A DNA stretch of 64,000 nucleotides from Paulownia fortunei (Eukaryota > Streptophyta > Magnoliopsida > Lamiales > Paulowniaceae). The translations under genes were made by a program, and so were the position numbers. The notes under the pieces are model-generated. The model ran no database searches. It was not told the DNA's origin and worked only from the letters and a program-made list of their open reading frames with translations. The stretch covers positions 9,610,001-9,674,000 of the forward strand of contig CM033121.1 of assembly GCA_019321725.1 (NCBI GenBank), read 5' to 3'. Of the stretch, positions 58,346 to 64,000 are shown piece by piece; the stretch's first letter is position 1; every line of letters starts with the position of its first letter.

Positions 58346-59345
58346 GTGTCAACGGTTTATCAAGAATGCCGTTTAGGTATTTGGGAATTTTATTGGCAGC
58401 AAAGAAACTAAAAGTTAACTTTTATGCCCCATTCATTGATAAAATTGCAGTTTACATCAATGCATGGACTAGTACATCGCTTTCATACGTAGGTCAGGTT
58501 GAATTGATCAGATCTGTGCTACAAGGAGTTGAATGCTTTCGGCTTTCTATTTTTCACATTCCTGCTGCCGTGATTTCCAAAATTACTAGATTATGCAGGG
58601 CCTTCATTTGGGGTTCTAAGAAACTATTAGTGGTATGGAATGAAATATGTCTTTCTAAAAGTGAGGGAAGATTGGGATTCAGGGACATCAAGTACTGGAA
58701 TACATCACTTCTCACTAAATTACTGTGGAATATCCATGCGAAGAAGGATATTCTCTATGTCAGATGGATCAATAACGTATACTTGAAAGGAAAATCTCTT
58801 TGGGACTGGTTACCTAGCAAGGGTGACTCTCCTCTTTTGAAGTGATTGTTTGGAATTAAAGACTTGATCTGCCAGATGGAAGGGACACAACATCTTGCCA
58901 TCGAAAAACTGTCCAATTGGATAGGTGAGACAGATTTAAGCATTGCACGTGCTTATGATTACTTCCAACCGAAGGGGACTAAGATAATTTGGGCAAAGGA
59001 TGTTTAGAGCTCATACATCACTTCTAAACATTTCTTTGTATTATGACTCAGTGTCAAATCAAAGCTACTCACGAAGAACAAGATTTAACATGTGGACATT
59101 GATAAACACTTTGTGTTATGTGGGACAATAACTGAATCAATTCAACACCTTTTTTTTGAATGCAACTTTAGCTCTAACGTGTAGAAGCATATTAGGGATT
59201 GGCTCAACATCAAAAGATTGATGTCAACTCTTCGTAGTGCATTGAAATACATCAAGAAAAAAGCACGAGGGACAACCTGGCACAACATAGTCAAGAAAGT
59301 GGGATTTGCTTGCACCATTTACCAACTATGGACAACGAGGAATTG
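58346..59345 (+). pseudogene. LINE ORF2 C-terminus and zf-RVT, copy 1
   Basis: An uninterrupted stretch to 58845 reads FRYLGILLAAKKLKVNFYAP, FIDKIAVYINAWTSTSLSYV and GQVELIRSVLQGVECFRLSI, then CRAFIWGSKKLLVVWNEICL: the region after the RT palm in plant LINEs. From 58980 comes the zf-RVT part (HFVLCGTITESIQHLFFECN). It lacks RT motifs A-D. Confidence 0.75.
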
Positions 59346-59629
59346 ATGACTTTTTGCGGGGTTGATACCCCATCTTGATAGCATCATCCGATGAATCAAA
59401 ATATATGTTAACAAACTCATATTTTCTTTGTATTCGCATGATTTGATTCAGTATGAATCTTTGGCTCTCAATCATTAAGATTGAACTTGTTTGTAGAGCA
59501 ACCTGGGTATGCCAATGTATTTTTACATAATATTTGATCAATAGATTTACCTTTACCAATAAAAAAAAAAAAGAGTGACTGGTACGACCATGTTTCTTGA
59601 AACATTAAGTATAAATACTATGTTCATTC

Positions 59630-60060
59630 AAGTGGATATCCCCGCAAGTTATACACTGTTCAATCACTTCCAAATTAGTTTTGTTTATGATTTTTTATTC
59701 TATTGTAAGCAGGCGACCTGTATGGGACAACTTAGCAAATTTTGGCATGTATTTAACACGACCTTGGCTGATTTTAGGAGACTTTAACAATGTTATGAAG
59801 GCTGAGGAGAAGTGTAATGGAGCAGACGTAACGACATATAAAACAAGAGACTTTGTTGATTGTTGTCTCATGTTGGGCTTGACAGACTTGCAAGCAATGG
59901 GATGCTTTTACAATTGAAACAACAATAGGGTCTGGTGTAAATTGGATAGGGCCTTGGTGAACATCCCATGGATGCTTACGGGGTTTCATGGGCAAGTAAA
60001 TTTCCTACCACCTAGATACTTATTAGATCATTCACCGTGCATCATGTCAATGGTTCATCA
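59630..60060 (+). pseudogene. LINE endonuclease C-terminal half, copy 2
   Basis: RRPVWDNLANFGMYLTRPWL, ILGDFNNVMKAEEKCNGADV and CKLDRALVNIPWML, then LLDHSPCIMS match copy 1 closely (about 90% by eye). Stops at about 59920 disable it. Confidence 0.75.
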
Positions 60061-60309
60061 AGAACGTGTTGAACGTGTATCATTCAGAGGATTGAACATG
60101 GAGAGTTCCAAACAGTAGTGTAGTCAATTTGGAATAAAAGAATTAGAGGGACTGAACAATTCACCATTTGTAAGAAATTAAAGGCATTGAAAAACCCTCT
60201 CAAATAGCTGAATTTGAAATACTTTGTACACATTTCTGTTCGAGCTTCCAAGGCTAATCAGGACCTAAAAGAGACTTAATTACAGCTACACGATTAGCTT
60301 GGAAATGAG

Positions 60310-61410
60310 TTGATGCAGACTATAGTCAATGTTAAATGGAATCACATTATAGCGGTTCTTAAAGAAGATGAGACCCAAACATCCTCTCAACAAGAACTTG
60401 TCAATGAGTTTGTGGAATATTTTGTGAAACTTTTTGGCATAAGAGAGGAATGTGCACCGATTGACAGTAATGTACTCTCGTCGGGATTGAGGATTACAAA
60501 CCAACAAGCAAAGGCTCTCATTTCAGACATATCTGACCATGAAATTAAGGTGATACTCTTTTGTATTGGGGAGGATAAATCCCCAGGGCCAAATAGTTTC
60601 TCATCATGCTTCGTTAAGAAATCATGGGGCATTGTTGGGGATTAGTTTTGTGGAGTTGTTAAGGAATTTTTTTCATCAGCTGTCTTGTTAAAGCAAGTTA
60701 TTCACATGATTATTGCTTTGGTGCCTAAATTGAATCAGTCTCTACGAGTAGATGAATTTAGACCTATTGCGTGCTGCAATGTGTTCTACAAAGTTATATA
60801 AAAAATCATTGTGACTAGATTGGCGAATATTTTGGATTCGATTATTAATTGTGCATAATTAGCCTTTGTTTGAGAAAAGAACATAACAAATAACAGCCAA
60901 CTGACCCAAGAACTCTTTAGACAATATTATGGAAAAAGAATTTCGTCGCGATGCATGATTAAAGTGGACATTAGAAATGCGTATGATTTGGTGAACTGGG
61001 AGTTCCTTCGATCAGTTCTTAATAGCCTGTGCTTCCTGTGTAGATTCATTAATTGGATCATGGAATGCGTATCAACCCCCTCTTATTCGATAGCACTAAA
61101 TAACAATATCTTTATATTTTTCGAAGGTAAGAAGTGGCTACGCCAGGGTGACCCCATGTCACAGTTTTTATTTATTTTATGTCTGGAATACTTCTCGAGA
61201 TTGGTGCGATGGGCAACCGACAACTCTAATTTTAATTACCACCTAAGATATGGTAAGATAAAAATAACGCATATGGCCTTTGTGGATGATCTTGTTTTGA
61301 TGGCCAGAGGTGATATGTTATCTGCTCAGATTTTAATGCAAAGCTTATGGGACTTTGGGAATAGATTGGGACTGAGAATTAATGTCTTGAAGTCAAGTAT
61401 TTCACAGTAG
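60310..61410 (+). pseudogene. LINE reverse transcriptase, copy 2
   Basis: The best-preserved RT here: GEDKSPGPNSFSSCFVKKSW (motif 0), ALVPKLNQSLRVDEFRPIAC, then MIKVDIRNAYDLVNWEFLRS (motif A Asp), GKKWLRQGDPMSQFLFILCL (motif B) and THMAFVDDLVLMARGD (motif C, FVDD in place of the usual FADD). Stops at 60645, 60800 and 60857 break the frame; the part from 60955 to 61410 is open. It reverse-transcribes element RNA at the nick in active relatives. Confidence 0.85.
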
Positions 61411-62070
61411 GGATTGTTAGGCATCAGCTGGATGAAATACAAGAATTGACCGATATTCCAAGAGGATCAATGCTTTTTCATTACTTGGGAGTTTCCCTTG
61501 TTGCAAAAAAATTAAAGGCCATGCATTATGCTCCATTCATTGACAAAGTTGCTGCTTTTATTAATACATGGACTAGTAATTTTTTATCCTAAGTGGGATG
61601 AGTTTAACTTATACACACTATATTACAAGACGTTGAGTGTTTTTGGTTGATGATTCTTCCTATTTCAGCCACTATCATTAGGTGAATTATGAGGATGTGC
61701 ATAGTACTTATGTGGGGGTCCAAAAACACACCGGTAACATGGAAGGAAATTTGTCTACCCAAAGATGAAGGTGGTCTTGAAAGCAAATAAGAGACTGAAT
61801 CGGCATCAAAAGAGAAATGTCCAATATCAATATTGCACTTAAATGGATCAAAAAAGAGGCTGGAGGGACATTGTGGCATAACAAAGCAAAAAAGATTGCA
61901 TTCACATACATCGTTCACCAAACATGGACAACACGCAACTGGAAATTTTTTGAAGATATACCTCCCATTATATGTGCCTTTGTTCACAAGATCAAAATAT
62001 ATATATACAAGTTGTTATTTACCTTGTATCCATGTGTCTTGACTCCTTTTGAGAACATTGCTATTTGAAT
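61411..62070 (+). pseudogene. LINE ORF2 C-terminus, copy 2
   Basis: FHYLGVSLVAKKLKAMHYAP and FIDKVAAFINTWTSNFLS correspond to 58375-58495 of copy 1; ALKWIKKEAGGTLWHNKAKK and VHQTWTTRNWKFFED are the last conserved block. The zinc-binding segment between them is deleted (about 61790). Confidence 0.7.
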
Positions 62071-62869
62071 TGATATTGAGTGAGACCTTATTTTGTTCAC
62101 ACTTTTGTAATTTAGCTTTGTAAGTAGGCTGCCCAAATGTTTAACACATAACATAGGGGCAAGATCCTTATTTCTTGTTTCTCATGATTTTAGCTTTGTT
62201 TAGGCGACCTGATATCAATACTTGTATACACTGCATGAGTATGCTCAGTGTATATTGTTCACTTTTTTGATATATAAATTCACATTTATTAATAAAAAAA
62301 AAGAAAGAGCAGTCACTGCACCAACTAAGCTGAAGGTTAGAGAGAGTTTTTGTTTGGGAAACCTTCTGGGTGCCTTTACTTCGAGTCTTAGCAATTTCTT
62401 CAATTTCGCTTTAACTTTCTGCAAATATCTGCATATCTTTTTTTTGGTTACTGGAATTAACCTATTTAAACTTGTGTTTTTTTGGTTGAGACGTGTTCAT
62501 TTCGCTATGAAAAGTTGTATCCATGGCGAAAAAAAAGAAGAATCAACAACATACTTATGACTGTTGGGTCTAAACCAGGTTTGTCCTTGGATATTTCCCC
62601 TTCTGTTTCGCAAACTCTAGGGGAAAGATGATTCAGATACAAAATTGTCTATATCTTGTTCTGCAACTAGAAACAAGAATGAACTAACTGAACAGAAGGT
62701 GTTCGATGAAAAAATTGAGAAGCAAGCAGATAGGGTGTTTGATAAAAAGTCTAGCATGCCTGCCATTTCAAAAGTACCATGACTCAGCTTTTTCAAAGAC
62801 GACTGAAAAATGCCTCAAGGCATCAAACTTACTACTGTTGACACAAATAAAGAAGAGGACGTGGTCATT

Positions 62870-63465
62870 GAATCCTATGATTTAGATGATGTTGAAAAGA
62901 CTTGGGGATTCTACCTTGTCGGCTACTTTGCTGCAAAGTTCCAAGGTAAAACAACACTATTGTAGTTTTGTGATTCCTGGAATGTTCAATATAAGTACTT
63001 CGTACACTCCAGTGGTTGGTTGGGCTTCAAATTTGAAAACGTAGCAGACAGGGATAATGTGCTGAAAGGAGGGCCTTACTTTGTGTTTGGAAGGCCCTTA
63101 TTGATGAAAATGATGCCTTCATATTTTGACTTTGATGAGGGTGATATAAGCACCATGCCGATTTGGATCAATTTATCATGCTTACTACTAGAATGCTGGA
63201 ATGAAAAAGCATAAAGTAAAATCGTGTCAAAAGTGGGTAAGCCACTTTACACTGACAAGCTTACCAGCACAAATGAGCGACTATTTTATGCCCGAGTTTT
63301 GGTAGAAGTTGATGCAGCTAGAAAACTAACTCGTTCAATCCGTATTAAACTTCCAAATAGCCAAATTAGAGAACAGCCTATTGTCTATGACTTTGAGCCA
63401 AAATTCTGTGCGTTATGCAGAATGTTTGGACACCCGACAGAAAGTTGTAAAGTACTGCAATAGGA
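62870..63465 (+). pseudogene. LINE ORF1 (DUF4283, CCHC), copy 3
   Basis: VQYKYFVHSSGWLGFKFENV, LKGGPYFVFGRPLLMKMMPS and FDFDEGDISTMPIWINLSCL, then SKVGKPLYTDKLTSTNERLF and YARVLVEVDAARKLTRSIRI form DUF4283. The knuckle FCALCRMFGHPTESCK is intact (CX2CX4HX4C). Stops at about 62966 and 63213. Confidence 0.8.
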
Positions 63466-63587
63466 AAGCAAACACAAAGGGGCAACCAATCATCATTCTC
63501 ACAAAAGTATGGAGACTAGCAGAAGTACTCCAGAGGTTGGTACATTGAATCACCACACTGCTATTCAAGTGTGACTAGAAGGAACCT

Positions 63588-63809
63588 TTGGAAAACTTGG
63601 AGACTACTAGCTCCAATATAACAATGCCCTGGCTTCTTGTTGAAGACTTCAATAGTATCATAAAAGCAAATGAAAAATGTAACGGGACAACTGTGACTTC
63701 CTATGAAGTTACGGATATGGTGGACTATTTTTGTCCCTTGGACTTGCAAATTTGCAATCTGTGGGTTGTTTCTTTACATGGAGCAACAACTTCGTCTGGA
63801 GCAAATTAA
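63588..63809 (+). pseudogene. LINE endonuclease fragment, copy 3
   Basis: TMPWLLVEDFNSIIKANEKC matches PWLIFGDFNNVMKADKKC in copy 1, with the catalytic-loop Gly changed to Glu. Only this middle part remains; most of the domain before it is deleted. Confidence 0.65.
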
Positions 63810-63824
63810 ATTGAGCTATGGTTC

Positions 63825-64000
63825 ACCATATCTCTCTAACCTTCAGCTTTGCGATTGCTCTTTCTTTTTTCTTTTTGATTGATAAATGTGATTTAATAGA
63901 TTAAAAGAGTGAACAATACACACTGGGCATACTTAGGTGGTGTATACAAGTATTGATATCAGGTCGCCTAAACAAAGCTAAAACCATGAAAAACACAAAA
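63825..64000 (-). repeat. Inverted LINE tail and leader
   Basis: The reverse complement matches 62190-62345: the 3' end (ggcgacctgatatcaatac, cacatttat), then the A-rich tract, then the leader (gaaagagca, aagctgaaggttagagaga). It runs off the window edge. Confidence 0.75.

Larger units (their letters stand above)
56130..59571 (+). mobile_element. Plant L1-type LINE, copy 1, internally deleted
   Basis: ORF1 with DUF4283 and zinc knuckle, then endonuclease, then the C-terminal part of ORF2, ending in a poly(A) tract at 59560-59571. The reverse transcriptase core is missing. Confidence 0.8.
59574..62302 (+). mobile_element. Plant L1-type LINE, copy 2, 5'-truncated
   Basis: Starts inside the endonuclease domain directly after the poly(A) of copy 1 and ends in an A9 tract at 62294-62302. 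The 5' truncation is typical of LINE insertion. Confidence 0.75.
62303..63809 (+). mobile_element. Plant L1-type LINE, copy 3, 3'-truncated
   Basis: Starts after the A tract of copy 2 with a leader, then ORF1 and a short endonuclease piece. Near 63810 it meets an inverted LINE tail. Confidence 0.65.

Overview
This is plant nuclear DNA, almost certainly from a eudicot. The evidence is spliced genes with GT-AG introns, an XTH cell-wall gene of Arabidopsis XTH5 type, AT-rich intergenic DNA, and dense remains of plant transposons (Copia, Ty3/gypsy Tat-type, plant L1 LINEs, MULE, hAT, Helitron, MITEs). The species cannot be fixed from the sequence. One run of 100 Ns (12243-12342) marks a scaffold gap.

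Layout. 1-1.5 kb: end of a Mutator-like element (minus). 3.4-6.65 kb: decayed SIRE-type Copia element (plus). 7.0-12.15 kb: decayed Tat-type gypsy element, with gag-protease on plus, a 44-bp tandem array, and an antisense ORF of the 'gypsy-type transposon' family on minus. 12.9-13.6 kb: possible MITE. 13.85-17.66 kb: two-exon gene for a TVP38/TMEM64 (VTT, SNARE-associated Golgi) membrane protein, with a 3-kb GC-AG intron that carries a MITE. 20.5-22.2 kb: solo LTR. 22.55-24.46 kb: Helitron end and broken Pif1-like helicase (minus). 25-29.4 kb: AT-rich repeats and a hAT-type MITE. 31.9-36.7 kb: first copy of a segmental duplication. It carries the only intact XTH gene (35082-37418, four exons, 294 aa) and a later SINE-like insertion. 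37.9-42.1 kb: a nested set, with hAT-like ends around a Copia gag fragment that is itself split by a 2.2-kb solo LTR with a perfect 5-bp target duplication. 42.3-44.3 kb: LINE tail and opposed pieces of the same LTR family. 45.0-46.8 kb: gypsy-type ORF fragment and a hAT transposase C-terminus. 46.8-54.6 kb: second copy of the XTH segment, in which promoter, 5' UTR, exon 1 and exon 2 are repeated three times in tandem (about 1.74 kb each), followed by one exon 3 and no exon 4. 56.1-64.0 kb: three plant L1-type LINE copies in a row.

Only two genes look intact, XTH and the TVP38-like gene. They have no evident functional link. Everything else recognisable is transposon-derived or pseudogenic. 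The most distinctive structure is the tandem triplicated XTH 5' portion. All three copies share the same disabling lesions, so they multiplied after the gene was already dead. They are nearly identical, so they are either very recent or an assembly effect. I saw no sign of a prokaryote-like system, CRISPR array, rRNA or convincing tRNA gene.
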